This document shows, piece after piece, positions 8,504 through 17,608 of a DNA stretch of 64,000 nt. Source of the DNA: an uncultured Bradyrhizobium sp. GTDB taxonomy: Bacteria > Pseudomonadota > Alphaproteobacteria > Rhizobiales > Xanthobacteraceae. The first letter of the stretch is position 1. Every line of letters starts with the position of its first letter. The notes beneath the pieces were generated by a model. That model did no database searches and was not told where the DNA came from. It saw nothing but the letters and a program-made list of their open reading frames with translations. The stretch lies in assembly GCF_936943645.1 (NCBI RefSeq), contig NZ_CAKZJO010000082.1, positions 62,001-126,000 on the forward strand, read 5' to 3'. Made by a program: the position numbers and the translations under genes.

Positions 8504-9100
8504 TCAGTACGGCGAGAAAAAGATCGGCGGCGAGATACGAAGCTCGGGTCTTTCGGCCGGCTGCTGCGACGGCGTTGGCTGACCCATCGTGTCCGCCCTG
8601 GCTCCCGTTGCGGCAGGCGCGTTCATCTCATCCATGGGATACCCGAGGCCCGCGTACGGGTGGAGTTCATGCCGGATCCTGTGATCCGGCTCGGACCAGA
8701 TGAGCCGGGCTCGCTCGTTCAGACCGGGAAGAATTCCTGTCCCGTAGCCCTCGGTTACGACATACAGGTCGTCGCCTCTCTGCACGATCGAACGAAAGAC
8801 GTTGCCAGGATGGAGAACATGACCAGGCTTCGTGGTGTTCACGATCGTCAAGCGGTCGTCATCCACGTGCTGGCGAATGGGGCCCAATCCTGGGACATCC
8901 ATGACCGCTCCCTCGGCGCTGGTTTGGTCGCCTTGAAACGGTATCGCATGCCTTTTGAGGGCTTCAAACGCCGATAGAGGCGTGTTGCCCTGCTTGGTGT
9001 TTCCGACCCACTGTTCTGTTTGGTAGTGGTGCGGCCCGCTCGGCACCGTGATCTGCCGGCCGCCCGAGAAAGGAATTCGGTATTGTATTGGCGATTGCAT
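8504..9100 (-). CDS. putative class B effector of unknown activity
   Basis: The 198-residue reading (start at 9100, MQSPIQYRIPFSGG) has an N-terminal folded part with GNVFRSIVQRGDDLYVVTEG near residue 110. A Pro/Ala-rich C-terminus follows and ends in RISPPIFFSPY. That order matches the other class B effectors here. It follows two genes for membrane proteins (9338-9796, 9804-10061) that could be its immunity partners. The N-terminal fold resembles generic polymorphic-toxin domains but I cannot name a family. A start at 9157 is also open. Confidence 0.5.
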   Translation of the reverse strand: MQSPIQYRIPFSGGRQITVPSGPHHYQTEQWVGNTKQGNTPLSAFEALKRHAIPFQGDQTSAEGAVMDVPGLGPIRQHVDDDRLTIVNTTKPGHVLHPGNVFRSIVQRGDDLYVVTEGYGTGILPGLNERARLIWSEPDHRIRHELHPYAGLGYPMDEMNAPAATGARADTMGQPTPSQQPAERPELRISPPIFFSPY

Positions 9101-9337
9101 CGTAGGATCCACGCGTAACGCTCCACTTGCTTGCAATGGGAATTGAGCGCACGACATCTCGAAGCGCGCGAGCTCGATGATTGAGGATTGGAGATTGGCC
9201 CGTCAGCAACGGCGCTGACGCGGGGCTCGGCTGATCGCAGGAGCGACGCCGTTCAATGAACATCGGAACGCGCGACATCATGCTTGAGAGTCGAACGTCA
9301 CAATCTCGAAAATTTAAAGCGAACGCCGCAAGCCGGC

Positions 9338-9796
9338 TTAAGCGTCACACGTGGATCGGTCGACGCGCACACCGGCCTTGCGCCGCCGGATCAGGCACCC
9401 CGTGGCAGCAACCGTGAATAGCGAAAAGAGATTGGTGGCGGATAGGACAAGGGCCACGATGATAGGTCCATCTGCAGTTCGCGGAATGTCGTTCGGACCG
9501 GGCCAAAACAGCACGGTAAGCACCCCTACGAATAGTATATTGGCGAGCGTCACGCCCGCTGCGAACCTCGGCATCGGCGACAATCGGACACCAAACAGCT
9601 CGGGCGTCACGACGAGAGTTGCTCCCAGGAAAAGACAGACGAAATGCAACAACGATAGTGAAATGGCCGCTGGTGCGAACGAACCGATGGGTATCAATCC
9701 ATAGGATACGAAAAGGCCCACGGCCTCAACAAGCAAGAATTTGATGAAGAAATCGAGGACGATCATCGACAGCCACTGGGACACCGAAAAATTCAT
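9338..9796 (-). CDS. multi-pass membrane protein, candidate immunity
   Basis: From the Met at 9796 the 152-residue protein has about four hydrophobic segments (WLSMIVLDFFIKFLLVEAVG, ISLSLLHFVCLFLGATLVV, GVTLANILFVGVLTVLFW, IIVALVLSATNLFSLFTVAA) and a basic tail. It lies directly upstream of the putative effector at 8504-9100, the position held by immunity genes in the other class B modules. It could instead be an unrelated membrane moron. Confidence 0.55.
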   Translation of the reverse strand: MNFSVSQWLSMIVLDFFIKFLLVEAVGLFVSYGLIPIGSFAPAAISLSLLHFVCLFLGATLVVTPELFGVRLSPMPRFAAGVTLANILFVGVLTVLFWPGPNDIPRTADGPIIVALVLSATNLFSLFTVAATGCLIRRRKAGVRVDRSTCDA

Positions 9797-9803
9797 TCTG
9801 TCC

Positions 9804-10061
9804 TCATCCCGTGCCGATCGAATATCTGTCCGGCTTAACACGCGGAAGCGCTAGTCCTGAAGCGCACCATTTCGGGTCAAAAACGGAAGATATCCGATCC
9901 CCCAATGGAAATTCCGTACGACTTGGCGACGCCGGCCAAACCAGCTCGCGCAACTGAGAACCGATCCAGCTCAAACGACCGAGGTTACCTGGTCCCAGAT
10001 AAACACCCCCGACGAACATGGAACAAAAAGAGAACAATGTCAACAGCCGCAGTAATGTCAA
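9804..10061 (-). CDS. small secreted or membrane protein, unknown
   Basis: The 85-residue frame begins MTLLRLLTLFSFCSMFVGGV, a likely signal or anchor segment, and ends eight bases before the next gene. It starts six bases after the stop of the 398-residue coiled-coil gene. The tight spacing supports it, but composition gives no family. Confidence 0.45.
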   Translation of the reverse strand: MTLLRLLTLFSFCSMFVGGVYLGPGNLGRLSWIGSQLRELVWPASPSRTEFPLGDRISSVFDPKWCASGLALPRVKPDRYSIGTG

Positions 10062-10067
10062 TCAGGC

Positions 10068-11264
10068 TCATTCGCCATGAGCTCGTCTCGCCTGGTAGAG
10101 CGCGACCGCATCCTTGAGATCCCCCGAGCTCGAAAGCCGGGCGCTCAGCGTGCGCAAATCCTGCTGGCCGCGCTCTCCTCGGCTCGATGCCATGCCCGGC
10201 CTTTGCACCGGCGGCATTGGCTTCGCCGCAATCGCATCCTTCGCCTTCATCATCAATCGGTATTTTCCGGCATCATACATCATGCGCTGGAAGGTGGCAT
10301 TGCGCATCAAGGGCTCGCTTGCGAACAGGCGTTGCATTTCTTCTGCCTCGATGCCGCTGGCCTGGGCCGACGCCATGATCTCTTGCGCTACGGCCTGCCT
10401 GACGTCCCGCGTCTCCTCCTTCAGCATCGCTTCAAGCCGGGCATCTTCGGCTTTCGCATAATTCTGAAAGTTGTGCCGCGCGGCATCGGCCGTCCGCCGC
10501 ATCTCCTCATTCTGCCGGGCGCGCAATTGCTCGCTCCCCGCGATGATCGCCTGGATGCGCTGCAGCTTCGCGGGATCTTGTTGCGCGATTTGCGCAAGGG
10601 CTTCCGGCAGCCGCTCCGGCGCGAGGCTTGCCAGCTCCGGAAACTGGCTGATGAAGCTCACTTGGGCGACTTGCATGGCGGCATCGAGACCCTCGACATA
10701 GCTTCGCCGCGCGCGCTCGACCTCGCCGACTTTCTCCTCGAGCGCCAGCCGCACCTGCGGATGTTGCATGAGCTGCTCGAGATCGGGATCGAGCTGCGCC
10801 GCGCGCTTGCCTTGATCCTCTACCGCCTCCGCCGGCGCTCCGATGCCTTCATTGGGGTCATCACTGTGCTCGGGTGCCTCAAAGCCGTAGAACTCCGGCG
10901 CATCGGGATCGTTGGCAGTGACCTTCGCACGTAGCGCATCGATCCTGGCGGCCAGCGCTTCCGATGACTCGTTCTCGGCGATCTGCCTGTCGCCGGCCGT
11001 GGCGCTTGCGTAGTCCCGCGCGGCGCGCGCCAGTGTGACGGCTTCGGTCGCAGCCGCAGGCTTGCCCTCGCCGTCGGTGTATTGCCTCACGACGACTTTG
11101 GGCTGTTGATCTGACAATTGGTCCGCGGCATCGCGCAGCGAGGCGCTGTCGCCGTCGATGGAATCGGACAGCACTTGCTTCTCTGGATCTGGCATCTGCG
11201 CATAACCGGCGTTGGCCAAGTCGAAAGCGGCACCAGTCAGTTCCGTGTCGGTTTGGATCGTCAT
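10068..11264 (-). CDS. coiled-coil phage structural protein, possible ejection or internal protein
   Basis: The 398-residue protein is acidic and helical, with Ala/Glu/Gln-rich stretches at about 75-130 and 170-330. The C-terminus reads GERGQQDLRTLSARLSSSGD then LKDAVALYQARR, a common ending in podovirus internal or scaffold-like proteins. It is only one base from the preceding gene for the MGGQSTSTQ protein, so the two may act together in DNA ejection. Function is inferred from position and composition. Confidence 0.6.
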   Translation of the reverse strand: MTIQTDTELTGAAFDLANAGYAQMPDPEKQVLSDSIDGDSASLRDAADQLSDQQPKVVVRQYTDGEGKPAAATEAVTLARAARDYASATAGDRQIAENESSEALAARIDALRAKVTANDPDAPEFYGFEAPEHSDDPNEGIGAPAEAVEDQGKRAAQLDPDLEQLMQHPQVRLALEEKVGEVERARRSYVEGLDAAMQVAQVSFISQFPELASLAPERLPEALAQIAQQDPAKLQRIQAIIAGSEQLRARQNEEMRRTADAARHNFQNYAKAEDARLEAMLKEETRDVRQAVAQEIMASAQASGIEAEEMQRLFASEPLMRNATFQRMMYDAGKYRLMMKAKDAIAAKPMPPVQRPGMASSRGERGQQDLRTLSARLSSSGDLKDAVALYQARRAHGE

Positions 11265-11265
11265 G

Positions 11266-12126
11266 TTAGAACCCGTTCGGCTTGGCGGCCTTGATCAGAC
11301 CGCTAATTCCGTTCGCTATTGTCGCAAACTGATCGACGCCGGATTTCTGCTGCGTTCCCGTCGTCGTGCTGTTACCCTGCTGCCCGAGCTGCGCAATGGG
11401 CACGCCGATCTGCGCGAGCAAGCTCAGCGCCTGCACGGGAATGCCGCGTCGCTGCGCCTCTTCCGCGAGCGTGGCATTGGCTCCGTAATTCTTGGCATCG
11501 AGTGCCGCTTGCGCAGCGGTGACACCCTGACCGCGATTGGCGAGATCACTCTGCTGCATCTGCGTCAGCGTATTGGCCGTGGTATTGCCGGCATTGTAGA
11601 GCGCGCCCGCGGCGGCTAGCTGGTTTGCCACGTCCTGGTTGTATTGCGCGGCGATCACCGGCGCCTCGGCCGCCGTGACACCCCTGCCATAGGCCATCAA
11701 ATTGGCACCGCTGAAGTCGCGGCCTGCGGCAGCAAACTGCGAGTTGACGGAGTCGCCGACGTCGGAACGGATCTGGGCGAGCTGCGCCATCAAGGCTGGA
11801 TTGTTGCCGACCATGCTGCCAGTCGCGTAGGGATTCAGCATCTTGCGGTAGGCTGCGAGATTGTCCTGCACGGCGCCGGCCTGCGCAGTGGCGCCGCCGC
11901 CATTCAGCAACGAGTCCGCATAGCTTCCGATTTGACCGGCATAGGGATTGCCCGCGGCAGCGTTGTTCTTCAACGTATCGAGCGCGGAGGTCTCGGATGA
12001 CGTCAAGCCGGTGTTGTTGAGGCCCGTGCTGATCTGGCCCAACATCGTTTGCAGCGCCGGCTGCGCGGCAGCCCACGGTGCACTCTGTGACTGCACGGTC
12101 TGCGTGGAAGTGGATTGTCCGCCCAT
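11266..12126 (-). CDS. phage ejection-like structural protein
   Basis: The 286-residue protein starts MGGQSTSTQTVQSQSAPW and is Ala/Gln/Asn/Gly-rich with long amphipathic helices (QFAAAGRDFSGANLMAYGRG, ALLAQIG). Proteins with this start and composition lie beside tail genes in many podoviruses and are treated as DNA-ejection or internal virion proteins. It sits directly after the tail block and before the coiled-coil gene. Confidence 0.6.
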   Translation of the reverse strand: MGGQSTSTQTVQSQSAPWAAAQPALQTMLGQISTGLNNTGLTSSETSALDTLKNNAAAGNPYAGQIGSYADSLLNGGGATAQAGAVQDNLAAYRKMLNPYATGSMVGNNPALMAQLAQIRSDVGDSVNSQFAAAGRDFSGANLMAYGRGVTAAEAPVIAAQYNQDVANQLAAAGALYNAGNTTANTLTQMQQSDLANRGQGVTAAQAALDAKNYGANATLAEEAQRRGIPVQALSLLAQIGVPIAQLGQQGNSTTTGTQQKSGVDQFATIANGISGLIKAAKPNGF

Positions 12127-12212
12127 GGACGGTGCTCCTTCTGGTGTTGACTCTGCTGTGGGGGGCCCTGATCCGGGGGGCCGCGAAGCTGACGATGCGG
12201 CCGGACGACGGT

Positions 12213-12536
12213 TCAGGGGTCGTAAATCACCCGCCGGTTCAGGCCCAATCGTATCGTAATCTTGTCGACCTCTTCCTGGCTGTCTGGATAATGCTGGTCG
12301 CCGCCGGAGCTGCGAACGACGGCGAAGCCACGATCGGCAAGATCCGTCGCAACGGCCAAGTTCAGCTCCGACGTAATCACCCCGTCCAGGCAGAGCACCC
12401 GCTTGTCTGGGGACAGCGCCAGCGGGCGCGCGGCATCGCCACTACAGTAGTCAGCAGCACGGGCGGAAGGTTGCAAAATCCGTCTCTTGCGAGGCTGATG
12501 CGCCTCCCCCGCCAACGAGGAGGCAAAGGAGCGCAA
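12213..12536 (-). pseudogene. internally deleted remnant of a periplasmic COG3904-like protein
   Basis: Reading 107 codons on the minus strand gives RAADYC, LSPDKRVLCLDG and DRGFAVVRSSGGD, then jumps directly to YPDSQEEVDKI and RRVIYDP. The intact relative at 26142-27002 has the same blocks (RAADYC, LSDDQSILCLDG, FVVRSARGD, YPEGQAEVDEM, MKVIYDP) but about 130 residues between the RSARGD and YPEGQ blocks, including a C-SSC-type loop. The first part including the signal peptide is also missing, and the frame opens only at a TTG. This is a decayed immunity-type gene left by a lost cassette. Confidence 0.7.
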
Positions 12537-12806
12537 ATCCAGATCTCGTCAGCCAACAACGATTGGCCCGATTGCCTTGTCTCCCGCCCTGGCCGCGAAT
12601 GACAGCTCGTCTCGTTCAACCCGACCGGGTCCGGTGTCCGACATCTTCGATCTCTACAAATACGACGATCGAGAGCCAAGCTTATAGAACAAATAAGGAA
12701 CATGCGCAACGCCCGGCTGCATCGCACGATAATTTTTGTCAGCGGGTCGGCACGCCGCGCGAAAGTGTGACGCGAGCGCCCCTACGGTTGGCCTCGCCAT
12801 CATCGA

Positions 12807-13262
12807 CTACGGCAATCGCTTGTCGATGATCGCATAAGTCTGCTGGTATCCGTCTAGCACGCGCGCCCAACCTTTGCGTCCGAAGATGCGCACGCAGCAA
12901 CATCCTTCCGCCTTCGCATAGGTTTCGATGCCGCGGATCAGCGGCAACCAGCGCGACATGCCCGCGCCCGCGCACGCCGTGATGACGCAGACCTTGCCGG
13001 CATCCGTTTGCTGAAGGCTCGTGGCAGCAGCCGCTTCGATTATTGCACCATTCCAGGCGACCCACAGCACCGAGGCGCCGACGAGGATGTCGCGCTCAAT
13101 GGTGGCGAACGCCGACAACCCTGTCGTGACAATCGCCCGCTCAATGAGTGGAGCGACAAGCGGCCAGACCTCGCGCACGTGGTCCGGATCGACGCAGACG
13201 AGTCGCGCGCCGTGATGTCCATCCGGCCACAAGCCGGGTGCCTGCGGCACACCATTTCTCAT
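12807..13262 (-). CDS. phage protein with GNAT-like C-terminus
   Basis: From the ATG at 13262 (MRNGVPQAPGLWP) the 151-residue protein reads ERDILVGASVLWVAWNG then VCVITACAGAGMSRWLPLI and IETYAKAEGCCCVRIFGRKG. The last part resembles a degenerate acetyltransferase fold seen in a common small podovirus late-gene product. A conserved gene of this kind usually lies close to the tail and ejection genes, as here. The frame stays open upstream to 13361. Confidence 0.6.
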   Translation of the reverse strand: MRNGVPQAPGLWPDGHHGARLVCVDPDHVREVWPLVAPLIERAIVTTGLSAFATIERDILVGASVLWVAWNGAIIEAAAATSLQQTDAGKVCVITACAGAGMSRWLPLIRGIETYAKAEGCCCVRIFGRKGWARVLDGYQQTYAIIDKRLP

Positions 13263-13509
13263 GTGAACAATTCCGAATGAAGACGGTGAATGACACGCCG
13301 ACTCCCGACGACGGCGCGAAACCTCGCCCGCCGTCAGCGACGTCACGGCTTCAATGGGCACGCGGACCCACTCTGGCCGACGGAGCGGTCCTCATTCATG
13401 CGGGTCGTCAGGCTCGTCGCGGGAAATTGCCGGCAATGGCGCGATACGCTACCCGACCGCGATTTTGGTCAGGAGTTGCCCATCCGTACCTTCCCAGCAC
13501 ATGCTGCGA

Positions 13510-13743
13510 TTAGAGCTGCGGCGAAAGATCTGCGATAGCGTAATCGCCCCTCCAGATCAGCCCCCATTCTGCGCTCCGCGCAACCAGATCTCGCCTCAGC
13601 TCCAAATTGCTCTTCGCAAGGAAAGGAGCGATGAGCGCCTGGCATCGTGCGCTGAAGCTCGCATGCTCGTGCTCCGCCGCCTCTTCGATGGGTTCAAGTG
13701 AAGGAGTAACGATGTCAGAACCCTGCGAACTCATGTGAAACAC
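13510..13743 (-). CDS. small protein, unknown
   Basis: A 77-residue frame (starts MFHMSSQGSDIVTP) with a plausible helical middle and W/Y-containing end (WGLIWRGDYAIADLSPQL). It follows the TPR gene in the same direction. It may be a second immunity-type gene of the 14-15 kb cassette or a remnant; support is weak. Confidence 0.35.
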   Translation of the reverse strand: MFHMSSQGSDIVTPSLEPIEEAAEHEHASFSARCQALIAPFLAKSNLELRRDLVARSAEWGLIWRGDYAIADLSPQL

Positions 13744-13773
13744 CGGATCGCGAAGGCAGGAATGATCGACGCT

Positions 13774-14385
13774 TTACATTCGATCGTCTGCCGGTTCGTA
13801 TGGTGGTGGTTCATCACCTGAACCGTCCTCCGGACGCCTGGGACGAAACTCGTTGTAGCGATCGAGAACGCTCTTTCGGATGAGCCCTGGCGGTGCGCTA
13901 TCAACGAAATCGCGCTCGCGACCGATATCGGGCACGCCCGGTATCATTTGAAGAGACATGATCTCCTCGAGGACATCCGATAGCTCGTCCCCACGCCCGA
14001 GTTTCACCAATATCCGCGCCTTAGTCCCCAGCGCTTCCCTACGAAAAAGACCGGTCGCGTTGGCACGCTCAAGAGCGGCATCGATCGCCTTCAGTGCGTC
14101 TATCGGTTGGTCAAGTGAAACAAAGTAGATGTTTGCCTTGGTTATTGCAGGTCGCACATCGCGTGGGTCGCATCGCAGCATGTCTTCCAAGATATCTATC
14201 GCCTCAATATCCCGCTCTTCCTCTCTCAATAGCCAGACTAGCTCGTGCGAAAGATAACGAAGATCATCACCTTTTACTGATACTAAACGTTCCGCCACCG
14301 CGCGAATGACATCGGGCAGCGGTAACTTCCGTCGAAGATCTTTGATCCAATCGTGAAAGATATCAATCGAGTCAAAGGAAACCAT
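13774..14385 (-). CDS. TPR-like protein, candidate immunity to the 14.5-kb effector
   Basis: The 203-residue protein is helical with at least three degenerate tetratricopeptide pairs (ERDIEAIDILEDMLRCDPRD near residue 56, LDQPIDALKAIDAALERA near 90, RREALGTKARILVKLGRGDE near 115). It has no signal peptide. It lies directly downstream of the effector gene 14453-15487, the position of immunity genes in class A modules. TPR immunity proteins are known in polymorphic toxin systems; pairing here is inferred from position. Confidence 0.6.
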   Translation of the reverse strand: MVSFDSIDIFHDWIKDLRRKLPLPDVIRAVAERLVSVKGDDLRYLSHELVWLLREEERDIEAIDILEDMLRCDPRDVRPAITKANIYFVSLDQPIDALKAIDAALERANATGLFRREALGTKARILVKLGRGDELSDVLEEIMSLQMIPGVPDIGRERDFVDSAPPGLIRKSVLDRYNEFRPRRPEDGSGDEPPPYEPADDRM

Positions 14386-14452
14386 GTCTACATCATGAAC
14401 CGCACCCGGGCACGCACAAGCCTATCTGCTCTTGAATGGTTCGACAATCCTA

Positions 14453-15487
14453 CTAGCGTTGTGAATTGTACCATTCTTCCTCGTCGGGAATTCCCCATTC
14501 CGCCAGCTTGTTATCCTTGTTGAGGTTACGCAAACAAAGTCGATATCTGTCGCCTGCGCGGTCAAGACAGCCAATCAGGAAGTGAGTCCATGGAAACGTG
14601 TCGAGCCCAATTGCCTTGCGTTCGTTCCAAGTCTGCCGACACGCTTTCTCCTCCGCCTCTTTTTGCCGACTACAGTACCTCTTGCCACCATTTCCTTTTT
14701 TGCGGCCGCCTATCTTGTTGCCGCCCGCACCAGAAGCAGTGATCTCGGAACGCTTTCGTTCGGGGGGCGCTTGCTCTGGCGCCAATGGCGGAGACTCGAT
14801 TTCGTGTCGCGGCTCGTCCTCATCACCGGGTCTGGACAGCACTACGCGTCGGGGATTCGCGTCGATGCGAGTTAACTCCCGATGATCGCTTGGCAAGCCC
14901 GTAAGCCCTATAATCGAGGGGGGCAAGCGGCCACCGCCGCTCGCCTCGGGCGCGGACGGTGGCTTGATCGGCGACATTCGCGGAATTGGCTTGTCGCTAA
15001 ACGCATTCGAAATACCAAGAGACTTGTTGGCACCGGGTCCGATTGGCGGGAGGGCTTGGCGCCCGACGCCAACGGGCAGCGGACCACCGAGGCCAGCTGG
15101 CAGCGCGTCTGGAGGCAGAAGGGCTCGCATCCACCACGGCAATTCAGCCGGTGATGAAGTCAATCCACCACGTATCCCGTTCCCTGCACTTTCGGTACCG
15201 GCCGGTCTCAAGACTGCAGGCGGCTGAATATAGGTCTCGGATCGAGCAGGCCGCGGACCAACTGAGAGAACACCGTTCGTAGGTTGCAACGTGCGCTCAG
15301 TGCCAAGTGCTGAGCCTCCAGCCGGCCTGATGGGAAGGCCTCCCACCACTTTGGGCACCGTAGGAGTAGCTGCGCTTGCTACCTCGAAACCAGCGCGCGG
15401 CAGATACTCGCGCGCCTTGTTGTATATGTAAGCTTCTTCCTCAGTCGTGGGAGCCGGACCGGTAGCAACACGGGAGGCGTCGATCAT
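14453..15487 (-). CDS. putative class A effector with Cys-containing C-terminal domain
   Basis: The 344-residue protein has a long Pro/Gly/Ser-rich N-terminal two thirds. A basic linker (IGGRKKGNGGKRYC) leads to a compact end with Cys and Trp at spaced positions (EKACRQTWNERKAIG, FLIGCLDRAGDRYRLCLRNL, IPDEEEWYN). Disordered arm plus small C-terminal domain plus a downstream helical gene is the polymorphic-toxin layout. The domain is not one I recognise. A short frame at 15491-15625 lies immediately upstream in the same phase, separated only by a TGA and one codon, so the original protein may have been longer. Confidence 0.6.
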   Translation of the reverse strand: MIDASRVATGPAPTTEEEAYIYNKAREYLPRAGFEVASAATPTVPKVVGGLPIRPAGGSALGTERTLQPTNGVLSVGPRPARSETYIQPPAVLRPAGTESAGNGIRGGLTSSPAELPWWMRALLPPDALPAGLGGPLPVGVGRQALPPIGPGANKSLGISNAFSDKPIPRMSPIKPPSAPEASGGGRLPPSIIGLTGLPSDHRELTRIDANPRRVVLSRPGDEDEPRHEIESPPLAPEQAPPERKRSEITASGAGGNKIGGRKKGNGGKRYCSRQKEAEEKACRQTWNERKAIGLDTFPWTHFLIGCLDRAGDRYRLCLRNLNKDNKLAEWGIPDEEEWYNSQR

Positions 15488-15490
15488 ATT

Positions 15491-15625
15491 TCAGATGGTT
15501 TCAGGAAAATCCCTCAGTGCTTTGATTTGTGCAAAGACGCTACCCGGGGTTGGGTGGTCCCAGACGTCCTGAAATCGCTCCGAGAACGAGCGGAGCGGAC
15601 GTTCAGGCTGGTCTACGTATGACAT
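15491..15625 (-). CDS. 44-codon frame in phase with the downstream effector (possible detached leader)
   Basis: The ATG at 15625 opens MSYVDQPERPLRSFSERFQD and continues to a TGA at 15491. One codon after that TGA comes the ATG of the 344-residue effector in the same phase. This is either a small separate gene or the true N-terminal leader of the effector cut off by a nonsense mutation. The SVFAQIKALRDFP segment gives no family. Confidence 0.4.
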   Translation of the reverse strand: MSYVDQPERPLRSFSERFQDVWDHPTPGSVFAQIKALRDFPETI

Positions 15626-15824
15626 CGAATTTTCCTCACAAGATTCTGCCAATTGGCTCTGGACCACGATCCAGTCCGATCGCTCTCGTCCATCTCCCCC
15701 GATCGAAGCGCGAGCGTCCCTGCAGGCGTGCACCACACGTGCGAGACTGGATCTTGATGTTGATTTGATTACGTGCAGGCGGACGAACAATCAGTCCTAG
15801 CGGTTTGACAGCGAGGCATCTCCC

Positions 15825-16139
15825 TCACCCCACCACCGCCCACAAAAACACCCGCCCCGTCGTCGCCGAGTTCGCATGCGCGATCGTGAACGCGCCGTTC
15901 GCGACCGCGCCCACATACATCGTGCCGTTGCCGACCTCCGCCGCCGCGTTCGCGGACGCCGGCACCAGGATCGGCACCGATCCCACGGCGCAATTTGCCG
16001 TCGTCACCGTCGTGCTCGATGCGCCCGTCGCCAGCGTCACACTTCCGACGGCATTGGAGCGTCCGGCTGCGAGCTGCTGGATCGCGAGCACGATCTTCTT
16101 CAGGTCGGTCTCGGTGATCCCTGGGACATAAGCCGTCAT
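15825..16139 (-). CDS. phage tail protein, unknown
   Basis: A 104-residue protein starting MTAYVPGITETDLKKIVLAI, with a beta-rich Ala/Thr/Val C-terminal part (VGSVTLATGASSTTVTTANC, AFTIAHANSATTGRVFLWAV). It overlaps the stop of the 490-residue tail gene by four bases. The beta region resembles phage decoration or fibre-associated proteins. Confidence 0.65.
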   Translation of the reverse strand: MTAYVPGITETDLKKIVLAIQQLAAGRSNAVGSVTLATGASSTTVTTANCAVGSVPILVPASANAAAEVGNGTMYVGAVANGAFTIAHANSATTGRVFLWAVVG

Positions 16140-17608
16140 AGCGTGCCGTTCGGTGTGAGATCCGGGACGAGGCCGGCGCAGAACGACCAGTTCGTCGCGG
16201 CGGGGATGCGGACCTTGAAACGGGAGTAGCGGGTGTCGCGCCGGATATCACAACGGCCGGTCCGGGCGTTGACCAGCACTTCCGCGCCCGGCGTTGCCGC
16301 TGCCGCCGGCGTGTCACGCCAGGACACCGAGCCGAACAGCGTCGCCGCATCGGTGATCGGGCGAAAGCCGCGGATGGTGATACGGTTCTCGTCGGTGCCC
16401 TGCTCCGCGCTCTCCAGCGTCGCTTCCAGACTCGGGCCACGGAAGAAGCCGAGCACATGGGCGTTGGAGAACTGTGCGATCTCGGGCTGCACCGCGGTCG
16501 CATAGGCATCGAGACTCAGCGTCAGCGCATCCAGTGACGAGGAGATGCTGTCGAGATTCTCGAGCGTCAATCCTGTCTGCGAGATACCGAGCAGATACTC
16601 GCCGGCCACCGCCACCGGAAAGAAACGGTCGAGCAGAAAATCGTAGCCGAGCAGCTTGTCGTAAGCGCCGACGGTGCCAGACACCGATTTGTAGGCCCAG
16701 TAGACCCGTGTCGAGCGTGGATCGGCAGCCCCCATGAAGAGCTGGAGATTGCCCTTGTCGAGATCGGCGAGGAAGCTGCGATCGACCTTCTCGCGACCGA
16801 TCTGCTGCGGCACGCCGCCCGGCTCGATCTTGTGAAAGCCCTGGCCGGCGTAGAAGAAGATGCGCTCGCCGGCGCGGATGATCGAGTACGGCGCGTAGAG
16901 GCCCTTGTCCTGGGTGATGCGATCGATCTGGAAGATGATCGGCGAACCCGGCACGTAGGACATGCGGCGGATCGCCTGATCCTGGAATACGATGCCGGAT
17001 TCCCCGCCGGCGACGCCGCGAACGATGCCGCCGTCCGGGAAGTCCTGGAAGTCGGACGACTTGATCCCGCTGGTCCAGCTGTCCGCCGCATTGAAATTGT
17101 TCAGCCCGGACCACTGGATCCGATACGGCGTGGATAGCAGCCCCGACAGCACCAGAAAACGGCCGACCACGCTGATATAGGCGGCCTGCGGCGGTGCCCC
17201 CAATGCGTCGGCAAAAGCCGTGGACGACGAGAGGTCGAAGACTTGCAGCACCGCGTTGGCCTGCGTCGCAAAGACGAAGTTGCCGGTCTGCGCGAACTGC
17301 CATTGCGCGGTCGCCGACAGGGCTGAATACGAACCTCCTGCTTTGGAGACGTCCACCCAGGTGAAGTCGATGTTGTTGAGCCGGTAGAGCTTGGTGCCCG
17401 TGCCCGCAAAGGTGACGACGGTGCCGTCGGACTTCAGCGCATAGAACGCGCCGCGGCACGGCGCCGGCAGCGCAGACGTGTAGGCCGAAAAAGACGGAAA
17501 TGGTCCATAGCCGTCGCCGCGCGGGATGACATTGAGGATGTTGCGCGAGGCCTGGCCTTCATAGTCGCTGACATCCGGGCGATATTCGCCGTAGGAAAGG
17601 AGTGGCAT
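16136..17608 (-). CDS. phage tail hub / packaged-DNA stabilisation (P22 gp10-like) protein
   Basis: The 490-residue protein starts MPLLSYGEYRPDVSDYEG and contains beta-propeller-like blades (KLYRLNNIDFTWVDVSKAGG, VVGRFLVLSGL, GIVFQDQAIRRMSYVPGSP, ITQDKGLYAPYSIIRAGERI, TRVYWAYKSV). This matches the layout of phage stabilisation proteins that plug the portal-tail channel. It is full length. A decayed copy of its first codons lies upstream at 19105-19177, beyond the inserted cassette, which shows that cassette split it from its original upstream neighbour. Confidence 0.65.
   Translation of the reverse strand: MPLLSYGEYRPDVSDYEGQASRNILNVIPRGDGYGPFPSFSAYTSALPAPCRGAFYALKSDGTVVTFAGTGTKLYRLNNIDFTWVDVSKAGGSYSALSATAQWQFAQTGNFVFATQANAVLQVFDLSSSTAFADALGAPPQAAYISVVGRFLVLSGLLSTPYRIQWSGLNNFNAADSWTSGIKSSDFQDFPDGGIVRGVAGGESGIVFQDQAIRRMSYVPGSPIIFQIDRITQDKGLYAPYSIIRAGERIFFYAGQGFHKIEPGGVPQQIGREKVDRSFLADLDKGNLQLFMGAADPRSTRVYWAYKSVSGTVGAYDKLLGYDFLLDRFFPVAVAGEYLLGISQTGLTLENLDSISSSLDALTLSLDAYATAVQPEIAQFSNAHVLGFFRGPSLEATLESAEQGTDENRITIRGFRPITDAATLFGSVSWRDTPAAAATPGAEVLVNARTGRCDIRRDTRYSRFKVRIPAATNWSFCAGLVPDLTPNGTL

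Noticed and set aside
10077-10934. Plus-strand frame of 285 codons opposite the coiled-coil phage gene
   Set aside because: Antisense frame. The phage gene has tight spacing to neighbours and sensible composition; this frame has neither.
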